A DNA stretch of 64,000 nt from GCA-003244245 sp035606945 (GCA_035606945.1 DATNDR010000074.1:68900-132899); one strand, 5' to 3'. Shown: positions 8,144 through 17,586, counted from the first letter of the stretch. Notes: generated by a model from the letters alone, not told the origin. Translations and numbers: made by a program.

Positions 8144-9544
8144 CTACACCATGTCCTCGAGTTGCTTACCCTTCGTCTCCTGCACGAATTTGAACACGAA
8201 GAGCAACGAGAGCAGCGCGAAGATCGTATAGAGGCCATAGGCCACTCCAAGACTGATATCAGCCAGCGTCGGGAACGTCGTCGAGACGATGAAGTTGCTG
8301 ATCCATTGAGCGGCCGCGGCAAGGCCGAGCGCCGCGGCTCGGATCCGGTTGTTGAACATCTCGCCGAGCAACACCCAGACCGTCGGGCCCCAGGAGATGC
8401 CGAAGAACACGACGAAGGCATTGGCCGCGATCAGGGCGACCGTGCCGGCACTGGCGCCCAGCGACGGTTGCCCGTCGACGATGGGGGCGGTACCGAAGAC
8501 GTAGGCCAGCATCGCCAGGCTGACGGACATGCCCGCCGAGCCGATCAGCAGCAGCCGGCGCCGGCCGATCTTGTCGATCACGGCGATCGCCACCAGCGTG
8601 ACGACGATGTTGGTCACCGACGTCAGTACTGTGATGATCAGCGAGTCGGCCTCGGTGAACCCGACCTGCTGCCACAGCGTCGACGAGTAATAGAAGATCA
8701 CGTTGATGCCGACGAACTGCTGGAAGACCGACAGCAGGATTCCTACCCAGACGATCGGTAGCAGGCCGAGAAATGGTCCCCGGAGGTCCTGGAAGGTCGA
8801 TCGGGTGTCTTGGATGATCGTGCGGCTGATCTCGCGGATCCGGTTGTCGACCCCGCTTTTGAGCACCTGGGACAGCACGGCGCGGGCCTCGACGGTGCGG
8901 CCGCGGAATATCAGGTACCGCGGGGATTCGGGTATCTGCAGCGCGAGGATCCCGTAGGCCAGCGCGGGAACGGCCAGGGTGATGAACATCCACCGCCAGG
9001 CCGCCAACCCGAGCCATAGCGTGTTGGTCGCGCTTCCCGCGCTGGTGGCCAGGAAGTAGTCCGACAGCAACGCCACGAAGATCCCCGAGACGATGGCCAG
9101 CTGCTGCAGCGAGCCCAGCCGGCCGCGGATCGAGGCGGGCGCAATCTCTGCGATGTAGGCCGGTGCGATCACCGAGGCCGCACCCACACCCAGGCCGCCG
9201 ATGATGCGCCACAACGTGAGGTCCCATGGCGAGAAGGCCAGCCCGGAACCGATCGCGCTGATCAGGAACAGTGCAGCAGCGAGCACCATGACCCGGATAC
9301 GGCCGATCCGGTCCGCGAGCCTGCCGGCGAGCCAGGCGCCCACCGCGCAGCCCAGCAGCGCGGAGGCCACCACGAAGCCGGTCAGCCCGGCGCCGATCCG
9401 GAAGGTATCGCGGATGGCGAGCACCGCCCCGTTGATCACGGCGGTGTCGAAGCCGAACAGGAATCCGCCCAGCGCGGCCACCGCTGCCAGCAGCACAGCC
9501 CGCGCGATGTCATACCGCTCCGCCGCCGGCTCGATCGTCGTCAT
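8144..9544 (-). CDS. Sugar porter family MFS transporter (12 TM)
   Basis: Start set at ATG 9544 because GGGAGGA precedes it. The 466-residue protein shows the sugar-porter motifs: GGFLFGFDTAVINGA in TM1, GRLADRIGRIRVM after TM2, AEIAPASIRGRLGSLQQL after TM4, IPESPRYLIFRGR after TM6, FQQFVGINVIFYYS in TM7, DKIGRRRLLLIGS after TM8 and a final VQETKGKQLEDM. It probably imports a monosaccharide by proton symport; the substrate is not predictable. The YbjQ gene follows after 17 bases. Confidence 0.9.
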   Translation of the reverse strand: MTTIEPAAERYDIARAVLLAAVAALGGFLFGFDTAVINGAVLAIRDTFRIGAGLTGFVVASALLGCAVGAWLAGRLADRIGRIRVMVLAAALFLISAIGSGLAFSPWDLTLWRIIGGLGVGAASVIAPAYIAEIAPASIRGRLGSLQQLAIVSGIFVALLSDYFLATSAGSATNTLWLGLAAWRWMFITLAVPALAYGILALQIPESPRYLIFRGRTVEARAVLSQVLKSGVDNRIREISRTIIQDTRSTFQDLRGPFLGLLPIVWVGILLSVFQQFVGINVIFYYSSTLWQQVGFTEADSLIITVLTSVTNIVVTLVAIAVIDKIGRRRLLLIGSAGMSVSLAMLAYVFGTAPIVDGQPSLGASAGTVALIAANAFVVFFGISWGPTVWVLLGEMFNNRIRAAALGLAAAAQWISNFIVSTTFPTLADISLGVAYGLYTIFALLSLLFVFKFVQETKGKQLEDMV

Positions 9545-9560
9545 AGTTCCTCCCACCCGT

Positions 9561-9614
9561 CATGGAGACATATCGGGGTTTGCGGGGCGTTCATAACCCC
9601 GATATGTCTCCATG
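9561..9614. repeat. Perfect 20-bp palindromic repeat spanning the stop codon of an MFS gene
   Basis: Left arm 9561-9580 (catggagacatatcggggtt) and right arm 9595-9614 are exact inverted copies around a 14-base spacer. The right arm encodes the last residues (HGDISGL) of the DHA2 transporter, whose TGA lies in the spacer. It sits between two same-strand MFS genes. It could be a terminator hairpin, but the lack of a T tract and the long perfect arms also fit a REP- or MITE-like mobile palindrome that supplied a new gene end. Confidence 0.7.
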
Positions 9615-11117
9615 TCGGGAAAGGGGTGCGGCGGAGGGGTGCAGTTGCGGGCCGGTGATGCCGCAGTGGGAGCAGCGTTCTAGCGGGAGGCGTTCGGTCG
9701 GGACGGGAACCGGCGCCGGGCGAGCCTCGTGCAGTAGCACCGCGGCGAGCAACGAACCCAGTGCCAGTAGTGCCGCACTGATCAGCATCGCGGTGTGGAA
9801 GCCGGCTTCGAAGGACATCGGATCGGTGTAATCAGCGTTCGCCAGGCCGGCCACCGCCGGGATGACCGCGACGGCCAGCAGGCCGGCGGAGCGAGCGACC
9901 GCGTTGTTCACTCCCGATGCCGTCCCGGCATAGCGCGGATCAGCTGAGTTCAGCACCGTCGCGGTGAGCGGCGCCACGGTCAGCGACAGTCCCAGGCCCA
10001 TCGCTACCACCGCCGGGAGCACGTCGCCCAGGTAGGACGCCCCCCGCCCGATCCGTAAGGTCAGCAGGAAACCCAGCGCCGCCAGCAAGGGCCCCAGCGA
10101 CATGGGCAGCCGGGGACCGATCCGCTCGGCGAGCGCACCGGCCCGGGCGGACAGCAGCAGCATCAGCGCGGTCACCGGAAGCAACGCCGTCCCGGCGACC
10201 AGCGGGGAGAAGCCGGCCACGATCTGCAGGTGCAGGACCAGCAAGAAGAAGAAAACGCCGAGCCCGGCGTAGACCACGAAGGTGACCGCATTGGCCACGC
10301 TGAACCGGCGGTCGGCGAACAGCGCCAGCGGCACCAGGGGGTGCGGCGAGCGCCGTTCGACCAGCACGAAGGTCACCAACGCGACTACCCCGCCGGCTCC
10401 GGCGACGAATACCCCAGCGCGGCCGGGGCTGCCGCCGAGGCTGGTCAACGCGTACGTCAGCCCCGCCAATCCGGCGGCGGCGAGCACCGAGCCGGTCACG
10501 TCCAGACCCGGTGGGCTCTGCGCGTCCCGCGTCTCGGCCACGTGTCGTAGCGACACCAGCACGATGAAGACGGCGACCGGCAGGTTGATCAAAAACACCG
10601 CCCGCCAGTTCAGCAGCACCAGGTATCCACCCAGGAAGGGGCCGACCGCGGCAGCGACGCCACTGAGCCCGGACCACGCTCCCACGGCCCGCGCCCGGTC
10701 AGTGGCCACGAACGACGAGGAGATGATCGCCAGGCTGCCCGGGGTGAGCAAGGCGCCGCCGATGCCCTGCAGGGCGCGGGCGGCGACCAGGATCTCCGCG
10801 GTCGGCGCCAGCCCGCACAGCAGCGACGCCACGGCGAACCACACCACCCCGACGACGAACACCCGGCGCCGCCCGTACCGATCTCCGAGCGCCCCCGCCA
10901 GCAGGATCAGCGCGGCCAGCGTGAGCGTGTAGGCGTTGACGATCCACTGCAGGGTTCGAAATCCAGCACCGAAGTCGCGCCCGATCGAGGGCAACGCGAT
11001 GTTCACCACGGTGGCGTCGAGCATCGCCATGCCTGAGCCGGAGATCGTCGCCAGCAGAACCCACCGTCCGGCGGGCGTGCCCATCCTCGCCCCCGCTGAG
11101 GGAGGAGTCGTCACCAT
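9591..11117 (-). CDS. DHA2 (EmrB/QacA-type) MFS efflux transporter, 14 TM
   Basis: A 508-residue transporter. N-terminal motifs are MAMLDATVVNIALPSIGRDF in TM1, LQWIVNAYTLTLAALI in TM2, GALGDRYGRRRVF as motif A, and WSGLSGVAAAVGPFLGGYLV as motif C, typical of drug-proton antiporters. Length and hydrophobic profile fit 14 helices. It probably exports a hydrophobic or cationic compound. The C-terminal HGDISGL comes from the palindromic repeat at 9561-9614, so the natural C-terminus may have been altered. The gene is divergent from the phosphatase at 11165, with a 47-base shared promoter region. Confidence 0.88.
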   Translation of the reverse strand: MVTTPPSAGARMGTPAGRWVLLATISGSGMAMLDATVVNIALPSIGRDFGAGFRTLQWIVNAYTLTLAALILLAGALGDRYGRRRVFVVGVVWFAVASLLCGLAPTAEILVAARALQGIGGALLTPGSLAIISSSFVATDRARAVGAWSGLSGVAAAVGPFLGGYLVLLNWRAVFLINLPVAVFIVLVSLRHVAETRDAQSPPGLDVTGSVLAAAGLAGLTYALTSLGGSPGRAGVFVAGAGGVVALVTFVLVERRSPHPLVPLALFADRRFSVANAVTFVVYAGLGVFFFLLVLHLQIVAGFSPLVAGTALLPVTALMLLLSARAGALAERIGPRLPMSLGPLLAALGFLLTLRIGRGASYLGDVLPAVVAMGLGLSLTVAPLTATVLNSADPRYAGTASGVNNAVARSAGLLAVAVIPAVAGLANADYTDPMSFEAGFHTAMLISAALLALGSLLAAVLLHEARPAPVPVPTERLPLERCSHCGITGPQLHPSAAPLSRHGDISGL

Positions 11118-11164
11118 CGCGCTCCAGTGTCGCGTACGTAGCCCGACTCGGGTAGGCAGGAGAA

Positions 11165-12841
11165 GTGGCCATCCCGCCGTCGTCTGAGCGCGTCCGGCTA
11201 CTGCTTGGCCCCGTGCTGCGCCACGTTGGGCGCACGACGGCGACCGTGTGGGTGCAAACGTCCCGCCCGGCCGAGGTAGAGGTGCTCGGCTGCCGGGCGT
11301 CGACGTTCACCGTGTGTCGACAGCACTACGCACTGGTGGAGATCACCGGGCTGGCACCGGGTTCGGTCCGGACGTATCAGGTGCATCTCGATGGGGAGCT
11401 GGTCTGGCCGCGGCCCGGCTCATCCTGGCCCGGCAGTCAGATCCGGACCCGAGGCGCCAGGGCGGTGGTGCGGGTGGTCTTCGGTTCCTGCCGGCGTGCC
11501 AAACCTGATGACCCCGCAGCGGCAGCCGCCATCGGGACTGACGCGCTGGACGGGCTCGCTGCCCGGATGGCCACCATGGCGCCGCAGGATTGGCCGGACG
11601 CGCTGCTGCTGCTCGGCGATCAGGTCTACGCCGACGAGCCGACCCCGCAGACTCAACGCTGGATGGACTCCCGCCGCGACACCACAGCACCGCCCGGCCA
11701 CGAGGTGACGGACTTCACCGAATATGCCCGGTTATACCTGGAAAGCTGGTCGGATCCGCCAATGCGGTGGCTGATGTCCACCGTACCCACCGCGATGATC
11801 TTCGATGACCACGATGTGCGCGACGACTGGAACACCTCGGCTGCCTGGCGAGAGCGGATCACCGCCCAGCCCTGGTGGCGCGGGCGGATCCGCGGTGCAC
11901 TGGCCTCGTACTGGATCTACCAGCACATCGGCAACCTGTCTCCGCAGCATCGCCACGCCGACGCCACCTGGCGCGCCGTACAGGGCGTCGGCGCAGACGC
12001 CTGGCCCGTGTTGCGGAAGATGGCCGACGCCTCGGATTCGGATGCGGCGGCGGTTCGATGGAGCTTTCGCTGGGACATTGACGGTGTGCGGTTGGTCGTC
12101 GTCGACACTCGATGTGGGCGCGTGTTGACCGAGGGACGGCGCGCGATGCTCGACGACGCGGAGTTCTCCTGGGTGGAGGACGCGGTCAGCGCAGACGCCC
12201 ACCAAGCCGATCACGTGCTGGTGGGTTGTTCGCTGCCGTGGTTGCTGGCGCCGGCGCTGCACGATCTGGAGGCGGCGAATGAGGCGGCCTGCGCTCGGGG
12301 CGGCGCGCTCGCAGAACGCATCCGGCAGGCCCTCGACCTGGAGCACTGGGCGGCGTTCCGCAACTCCTTCAACCGGCTCACCGCGCTGCTGCGCCGCGTC
12401 GCAGCTGGACCGGATGCGCCTGCGACGATCAGCGTGCTCTCCGGCGACGTGCACCACAGCTACGTAGCACGTGCCGACTTCAACGGCGCGGCGGGCGGCT
12501 CGCCCGTCTACCAGCTGGTGTCCTCAGCGGTGCATCATGGCCTGCCGTGGTACGCGCCGCCGTCGCTGCGGGCCGGTTGGAACCCGGTGCTGGCCGCGGT
12601 GGCTCGCAGCGTGGCGCGCCGCTTCGGGGTGCCCGATCCGGCGCTGTCCTGGCGCTTGCTCAGCCCCACCGTTTTCGACAACGCAGTCGCCGCGCTGGTG
12701 TTCTCGGCTCGCAACGCCACGCTCATCGTCGAGAGCAGCGCAGCAAGCGGCCAGCTGCACACTGAGTTCCAGATCGAGTTGACGCCGCGCGCAGAAGGCG
12801 ACCAACAACAACTTCGCCAGCAGAGGAGTGATCGGCGATGA
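11165..12841 (+). CDS. PhoD-like alkaline phosphatase family protein
   Basis: A 558-residue protein starting at GTG 11165 with AGGAGA close upstream. An N-terminal beta-sandwich (RLLLGPVLRHVGRTTATVWVQ to about residue 90) is followed by a PhoD-type metallophosphoesterase domain. That domain has FGSCRRAKPDD, LLLGDQVYADEP, IFDDHDVRDDWN, and the late VLSGDVHHSYVAR metal motif. No Sec or Tat signal is visible, unlike classical secreted PhoD, so it may act inside the cell; its substrate is a phosphate mono- or diester. The maoC gene overlaps its end by ATGA, so the two are co-translated. Confidence 0.87.
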   Translation: MAIPPSSERVRLLLGPVLRHVGRTTATVWVQTSRPAEVEVLGCRASTFTVCRQHYALVEITGLAPGSVRTYQVHLDGELVWPRPGSSWPGSQIRTRGARAVVRVVFGSCRRAKPDDPAAAAAIGTDALDGLAARMATMAPQDWPDALLLLGDQVYADEPTPQTQRWMDSRRDTTAPPGHEVTDFTEYARLYLESWSDPPMRWLMSTVPTAMIFDDHDVRDDWNTSAAWRERITAQPWWRGRIRGALASYWIYQHIGNLSPQHRHADATWRAVQGVGADAWPVLRKMADASDSDAAAVRWSFRWDIDGVRLVVVDTRCGRVLTEGRRAMLDDAEFSWVEDAVSADAHQADHVLVGCSLPWLLAPALHDLEAANEAACARGGALAERIRQALDLEHWAAFRNSFNRLTALLRRVAAGPDAPATISVLSGDVHHSYVARADFNGAAGGSPVYQLVSSAVHHGLPWYAPPSLRAGWNPVLAAVARSVARRFGVPDPALSWRLLSPTVFDNAVAALVFSARNATLIVESSAASGQLHTEFQIELTPRAEGDQQQLRQQRSDRR

Positions 12842-13290
12842 GGGTGTTCACGACAGCTGACGAGTTGCTGGCTGCGGCCGGCGAGCAGCTGGGCACGAGT
12901 GACTGGATGACCATCGACCAGCAACGCGTCAACGCGTTCGCGGACGCGACCGAGGATCACCAGTGGATCCATATCGACCCGCAGCGTGCGGCTGCCGGCC
13001 CTTTCGGTGCCACGATCGCGCACGGCTTCCTGACGCTGTCACTCTTGCCGTATCTGATCTTCCAGACCTACCGGGTCGACAGTGCCACGATGACCATCAA
13101 TTACGGGCTGAACAAGGTGCGCTTTCCCGCTCCCGTGCCGGTCGGGTCCGCGGTGCGGGCCGGCGTCACGCTCGCCGAGGCCTCCGAGGTGGCCGGTGGC
13201 GTGCAACTCGTGCTGCGCGCCACGATGCAGATCGACGGTGGCGAAAAACCTGGCTGTGTAGCCGATTGGGTCACCCGGGTCTACTTCTGA
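12838..13290 (+). CDS. MaoC-like (R)-specific enoyl-CoA hydratase
   Basis: A 150-residue single hot-dog-fold protein with the hydratase-2 motif (FADATEDHQWIHIDPQRA, then FGATIAHGFLTLSLLPYL), in which the Asp and His of DHQWIHID are catalytic. It hydrates trans-2-enoyl-CoA, in fatty acid or PHA-related metabolism. It overlaps the PhoD-like gene by four bases, though the functions are not obviously linked. Its last 20 bases overlap the convergent GNAT gene. Confidence 0.9.
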   Translation: MRVFTTADELLAAAGEQLGTSDWMTIDQQRVNAFADATEDHQWIHIDPQRAAAGPFGATIAHGFLTLSLLPYLIFQTYRVDSATMTINYGLNKVRFPAPVPVGSAVRAGVTLAEASEVAGGVQLVLRATMQIDGGEKPGCVADWVTRVYF

Positions 13291-13822
13291 CCGCGCTGGC
13301 CAGGTCGGCCGGTCGCAACCGGAACACCTGCAGAAACATCCCGTGATACTTGTCGCTCTCGCCGACCCATTCCATGCCGATCCGCCGGGCGGTGGCCGCT
13401 GCGCGCGCATTATCCGGTTCGACCAGCGCGAACAGCTCGACCAGTGAATGTTCGAAGGCCCACCGCGCCAGCGCCCGGGCCGCCTCGGTGACGTAGCCGC
13501 GGCCCCAGTACTCCGGTGCCAGCTGGTACTCCATCTCGACGTCCGCCTCGGGTACCGGCATCGGCAGCAGGCTGATCCCGCCGACGAGCGCACCGCCATC
13601 GAGTGCGACCAACGCCCACCGCCCCGTTCCCGGCGACATCTCGCGTTGTTCGACGGCCCACCGCTGGAGCACTGCCTGCATGGCATCGGCGTTGGGGATG
13701 TCCTCAAGTTCGGGTAGCCAGAGCTTGAGGGCTTCGTGACGGTAAAGTTTCAGAGCTGCCTCGGCGTCTGCGCCGGACCAATCCCGCACCAGGAGCCGAT
13801 CAGTGCGCAGCAGCTCCGCCAT
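13271..13822 (-). CDS. GNAT family N-acetyltransferase (RimJ/RimL-like)
   Basis: A 183-residue protein with the GNAT fold: LRTDRLLVRDWSGADAEAAL at the start, GGISLLPMP, and an acetyl-CoA loop around YQLAPEYWGRGYVTEAARAL. The ending is VEPDNARAAATARRIGMEWVG, characteristic of the RimJ/RimL-like Acetyltransf_3 group that modifies N-termini or small amines. Substrate unknown. Convergent with maoC, sharing 20 bases at the 3' ends. Confidence 0.88.
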   Translation of the reverse strand: MAELLRTDRLLVRDWSGADAEAALKLYRHEALKLWLPELEDIPNADAMQAVLQRWAVEQREMSPGTGRWALVALDGGALVGGISLLPMPVPEADVEMEYQLAPEYWGRGYVTEAARALARWAFEHSLVELFALVEPDNARAAATARRIGMEWVGESDKYHGMFLQVFRLRPADLASAVRSRPG

Positions 13823-13863
13823 GAGCTGAATTTACTCCGACTCGGTGCGCCCCGGGCGGTTTG

Positions 13864-15273
13864 TCAGTCAGGGTTTCCTGGCGGTGCCGGTTTAATGTTC
13901 GCGTTCAGCGCGAACACGTTGTCCGGGTCGTAATGCGCCTTGATCCGAGCCAGTCGCTGGTACTTGGCCGGTCCGTAAGCGGCTTGCACGCGGTCCGGGT
14001 CGTCGTCGGCCATGAAGTTGAGATAGCCGCCGGTGTCGCCGGCATGTGGTACCAGCGCCTGCCACAACGAGCGGGTCCAGTCCCGGTCGGCCGCCAGCAG
14101 TTCGGCATTCGGAGCCACGGCGGCCATATTGACCACGAACCGGGTGGTTCGGGTGCAACCGAAGGCGGTGTCCTGGTCACCGACGGCAGCGAAGGCGCCG
14201 CCGAGCGTGAAGATCGGCACGAAGGACATCAGTGAATTCTTGCGGGGTATGTGTTCGGTGAGGACGGCGATCGCTGCATCGCTGAGTTCACGTAGACACA
14301 GGCTCTTTTCGTAGGCGTGGATGCCCCACGGTGTGGAGTCGTCGAGAATCTTCTGCAACTCGACGTACGGCAGTGGCGTCACGAATTCGAACAACGGTGG
14401 CAGAGCGTCCCGGATCGGCGTGATCAGCGCAGCGTGCTGCTGCGCCAACCCGAACCCGGCGAGCATTACCGCATACCCCGGCCTGCCGCGGAACCGTGCG
14501 GGCACGAACGGCGCCGCCGGCGCAGCCATACCGGCAGTCACCAGCAGCCCCGCATCGCGGGGCAGGGACGCCGCCACGTCCCTGGCGAGCCGGAGCGCTT
14601 CGCTGCCCTGCTCCAGCCCCCAGAAGAACAGGCCGAGATACACGAGTGGGCCCACCTCATGCAGCCGGAACTCGAAGCCGGTGACCACGCCGAAATTGCC
14701 GCCGCCACCTCGCAGCGCCCAGAACAGATCTGAATACTCATCGGCGGAAACGCCCAGCGTCCGCCCGTCGGCGGTGACCAGTTCGGCGGACAGCAAGTTG
14801 TCCACGGTCAGGCCGGCCTTGCGAACCAGCCAGCCGAACCCGCCGCCCAGAGTCAGGCCGCCGACCCCGGTGTGACTGATCGTTCCTCCGGTCACCGCCA
14901 GACCATGCCGCTGGGTGGCGGCATCCAGGTCGGCGATCGTGGCGCCGCCACTGCACCAGGCCCGGCGGCTGCCGGGGTCTACGGACACGCCCCGTAGTTC
15001 GCCGAGGTCGATGACCAAGCCACCGTGGGGTACCGCGGCTCCCCAGTAGCCGTGCCCGCCGCCGCGCACCGAAATCGCCAGCTCGCGCTTTCGACCGAAG
15101 GCAATCGCCGCTGCCACATCGGAGGGCCCGGTGCACTGCGCGATAACTGCGGGCTTGCGGGTTATTTCCGCATTCCATACCGCACATGCGGTGTCGTAAT
15201 TCCGGTGCGACTTATCGATCACCCGGCCAGCGAGTTGAGCTCGCAGCGCGTCGATTCCCACCATGTGCGTCAT
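13864..15273 (-). CDS. FAD-binding berberine-bridge-type oxidoreductase
   Basis: Start set at ATG 15273 with GGAGGTG upstream; the frame is open to 15354. The 469-residue protein has an FAD_binding_4 (PCMH) domain: VAAAIAFGRKRELAISVRGGGHGYWG with His74 placed for covalent FAD attachment. GVGGLTLGGGFGWLVRKAGLTVDNL and LFWALRGGGGNFGVVTGFEF follow, and the C-terminal BBE motif reads YGPAKYQRLARIKAHYDPDN. The residue where double-linked members carry Cys is His (ISHTGVGG), so FAD is probably held by one bond. No signal peptide. Oxidises an unknown sugar or alcohol. Confidence 0.88.
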   Translation of the reverse strand: MTHMVGIDALRAQLAGRVIDKSHRNYDTACAVWNAEITRKPAVIAQCTGPSDVAAAIAFGRKRELAISVRGGGHGYWGAAVPHGGLVIDLGELRGVSVDPGSRRAWCSGGATIADLDAATQRHGLAVTGGTISHTGVGGLTLGGGFGWLVRKAGLTVDNLLSAELVTADGRTLGVSADEYSDLFWALRGGGGNFGVVTGFEFRLHEVGPLVYLGLFFWGLEQGSEALRLARDVAASLPRDAGLLVTAGMAAPAAPFVPARFRGRPGYAVMLAGFGLAQQHAALITPIRDALPPLFEFVTPLPYVELQKILDDSTPWGIHAYEKSLCLRELSDAAIAVLTEHIPRKNSLMSFVPIFTLGGAFAAVGDQDTAFGCTRTTRFVVNMAAVAPNAELLAADRDWTRSLWQALVPHAGDTGGYLNFMADDDPDRVQAAYGPAKYQRLARIKAHYDPDNVFALNANIKPAPPGNPD

Positions 15274-15509
15274 CGCCGCACCTCCACGATAGGCTGAAGT
15301 GGTGAGCTCACAGCGAGGGAGTTTTAGGCACAGGACCACTTCGAAGGACATCACGCTAGGCCATCAGGGTAGCTATTGCGTCATTCCTTCGAGTGAAAGA
15401 CCGGGAAGTCTCGGCACGATGAGCAGCGCAATGGTCGGGATGGTTCAGGCCGGTCCTGCGCTTCGCGGCACGCGGCACCCATCCGATAATCGCCTGTAGA
15501 CTGGGAACC

Positions 15510-15860
15510 ATGACCGAACAGCGCGACAAGACCCAGATGCCCGACAAGCCGCCGTCCGACGTCGTCGGAGACCACGACGAGTCGCTTCTGGGGGCGATGA
15601 GCGGCGGGTTCGGCGGCTGGAGTCGATGGAACGAAGAAGAGCACACCAAAACAGACATCAGAGAGTGCACCGATCAGCACTGCATGAATGTTGAGGTGAA
15701 TTGCGGTTTTCAGGGATGGGTCCCCGATTCACCGCTGTCTCAGTCCGCAGCCGTCAGTGAGGATCTCCGTGCGGCATGGCGGGCGAAGCTCGCCAACGAA
15801 GGCAAGCCGACCTCGGGGACCAAGAGCGTCAGGGACATCGTCTTCGGTACCGCGTCCTGA
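15510..15860 (+). CDS. Hypothetical protein, unrecognised
   Basis: A 116-residue acidic soluble protein from ATG 15510. It begins with a disordered stretch (TEQRDKTQMPDKPPSDV). A Gly/Trp patch (SGGFGGWSRWNEEEHT) follows, then a segment with three cysteines (ECTDQHCMNVEVNCGFQGW), and an Ala/Lys-rich helix (SEDLRAAWRAKLANEGK). No known family is recognised and no operon partner is close. The coding call rests on the long open frame and plausible composition only. Confidence 0.4.
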   Translation: MTEQRDKTQMPDKPPSDVVGDHDESLLGAMSGGFGGWSRWNEEEHTKTDIRECTDQHCMNVEVNCGFQGWVPDSPLSQSAAVSEDLRAAWRAKLANEGKPTSGTKSVRDIVFGTAS

Positions 15861-16299
15861 CACCTCAACAGCCCGGTTCCGTTGTTCCGCCAGCGTGACG
15901 CTGTACCAGCCGTTGCCTGGACGCAGGGGGTAGTGGGTGGTCGGGTAGCGCGGACCGCGTCGAGGGAAGCTCGCGTTCTCAGCGCTCCACGCGATCGGTG
16001 CTGTCCCGACCTGCCATGACGGTAGACAGCACCCGGTGGCAAGCGCCGCTCGGGTCCGCACGATCTTTCCCCTGGTGCACCCGGACCTGTGCTGCCTTGA
16101 GCGGGATTCCGCCTGTGTGCACAACTGGCTGCTCGATGACCCGGCCGTAGCGTCGATCCGCAACCAGGCCGGTCCCGGCAGTATGAACTCGACCTTCACC
16201 CGGCAGGGGATGCCGGAGCGGCCCTGATCGATTACGCATTGTTATTCGGCAGTCCCCAGCCGACCCGAACAGTGGCTAATCGCGCTCATGTGGGCGAAT
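15861..16299. other. Intergenic stretch upstream of the pst operon, no gene recognised
   Basis: About 440 bases between the hypothetical gene and the PHO box. Short frames on both strands (for example 16036-16227 plus and 15979-16239 minus) show no motif or ribosome site and no match to a known family. The GC content falls toward the PHO box. Nothing supportable seen apart from the promoter region of pstS. Confidence 0.5.
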
Positions 16300-16321
16300 G
16301 TTCATGTGGTGTTCATGTTCT
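16300..16321 (+). promoter_or_regulatory. PHO box: two 11-bp direct repeats (GTTCATGTGGT / GTTCATGTTCT) upstream of pstS
   Basis: Two adjacent 11-base units share GTTCATGT, the unit size and TTCA core of the PhoP-binding PHO box described in Streptomyces. They lie 105 bases before the pstS GTG. Possible -10 hexamers follow (taaata from 16321, tatagg near 16360). Predicted effect: activation of pstSCAB under phosphate starvation by the PhoR-PhoP two-component system, whose genes are not in this window. Confidence 0.75.
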
Positions 16322-16426
16322 AAATAGGCGTCGTCCACTGTTGCACCCGCGCAGACTCTATAGGTTGCGCCAGCGGTCGTTGGGCGCTGGCAATGCGCAT
16401 AGTCAATCTCGGCATGGGGAGGTTGG

Positions 16427-17539
16427 GTGAACCGTCAAGGGCATAGCGTCGCGGGAAGCTTGCTGGTGTGCGCCGCGCTGCTGCTCACCGCGTGCGGCAC
16501 GGACACCGGAGGTGGCGCAGGACCGGCAACGAATCCGGGTGCGACTGCGGCGATCACATGTAGTGCCGGATCGCTGACTGCCGCCGGATCCACAGCTCAG
16601 CAGAATGCGATAGCGCAGTGGACCAAGGCATACATCAACAAATGTTCGGGTGCGAACATCAATTATTCTGGCGGGGGGTCGGGGCAAGGCGTCCAGCAGT
16701 TCACCGACGGGAAGATCGACTTCGCTGGTTCGGATTTTCCGCTGACTGAGGGCAAAGAGCAGCAAGCCGCAGACACGCGCTGTAAGAGTGGACCCGCGAT
16801 CAACGTCCCGATGGTCGGTGGGCCGATCGCGGTCGGTTACAACGTGCCGGGCCTCGCGAAAAATCTGAATCTATCAGCCGGTACTTTGGCCAAGATTTTC
16901 AGCGGCAAGATCACCAATTGGAGTGATCCCGCAATCGCGAAGGATAATCCTGGCGCGCAGCTGCCATCGCTCGGTATCCAAAGTTTTCATCGTTCCGACG
17001 GCTCGGGGACGACCTATAATTTTACGAACTACCTGAGTAACGATGCCAAGGCTGACTGGGCATTCGGGACCGACAAGAACTGGACTGCGCCCGGTGGTCA
17101 AGGCGCCAAGGGTAGTCAAAGCGTTGCGCAGGGTGTGAAATCCACTCCCGGTGGTATCGGATATTTCGAACTATCATTCGCGACACAAAGCCAGATCCCC
17201 TACGCTGCAGTCGGTAACGCTGCGGGCGCGTTCGTGCGGCTTACCCTGGATAATGCGGTGAAATTCCTGTCGCAAGCCAAGGTGACCGGCGCCGGGGACG
17301 ACCTGAAGCTGCAGGTCGATTACGCCACGACTGATGCCACCGCCTATCCGAACCTTCTCGTCACCTACGAGATCGTGTGTTCCAAGGGCAATGCTGCGGA
17401 TAAGCTGCCGCTGCTCAAGAATTTCCTGGGATACGCTGCCAGCTCAGCCGGTCAGCAGGAGCTTCCGGGACAAGGATACATCTCCTTGCCCGGTAGCTTG
17501 CGCCAACGGGTACAACAGGTCATTGGTTCCTTGGCGTAG
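16427..17539 (+). CDS. pstS: Phosphate ABC transporter, substrate-binding lipoprotein PstS
   Basis: A 370-residue lipoprotein: signal peptide with lipobox LTAC (Cys23), then SLTAAGSTAQQNAIAQW, the first phosphate-binding segment. GGSGQGVQQFTDGKIDFAGSDF, LAKIFSGKITNWSDPAI and HRSDGSGTTYNFTNYLS follow, all typical phosphate-contact loops, with VKSTPGGIGYFE in the second lobe. It captures inorganic phosphate outside the membrane and hands it to PstC/PstA. GTG start with GGGGAGG just upstream. First gene of pstSCAB, 105 bases after the PHO box. Full length, unlike the half-domain protein at 2252. Confidence 0.95.
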   Translation: MNRQGHSVAGSLLVCAALLLTACGTDTGGGAGPATNPGATAAITCSAGSLTAAGSTAQQNAIAQWTKAYINKCSGANINYSGGGSGQGVQQFTDGKIDFAGSDFPLTEGKEQQAADTRCKSGPAINVPMVGGPIAVGYNVPGLAKNLNLSAGTLAKIFSGKITNWSDPAIAKDNPGAQLPSLGIQSFHRSDGSGTTYNFTNYLSNDAKADWAFGTDKNWTAPGGQGAKGSQSVAQGVKSTPGGIGYFELSFATQSQIPYAAVGNAAGAFVRLTLDNAVKFLSQAKVTGAGDDLKLQVDYATTDATAYPNLLVTYEIVCSKGNAADKLPLLKNFLGYAASSAGQQELPGQGYISLPGSLRQRVQQVIGSLA

Positions 17540-17586
17540 AGACCGCTTTACTGAGGTCCTTTGGATATTCGACACGAGGACATGGG

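Noticed and set aside
10940..10965. A ggttcgaaatcc-like string suggesting a tRNA T arm
   Set aside because: It lies inside the DHA2 transporter gene and no acceptor stem or anticodon arm can be formed around it.
16036..16239. Short frames on both strands upstream of pstS
   Set aside because: No motif or ribosome site; inconsistent with coding bias.
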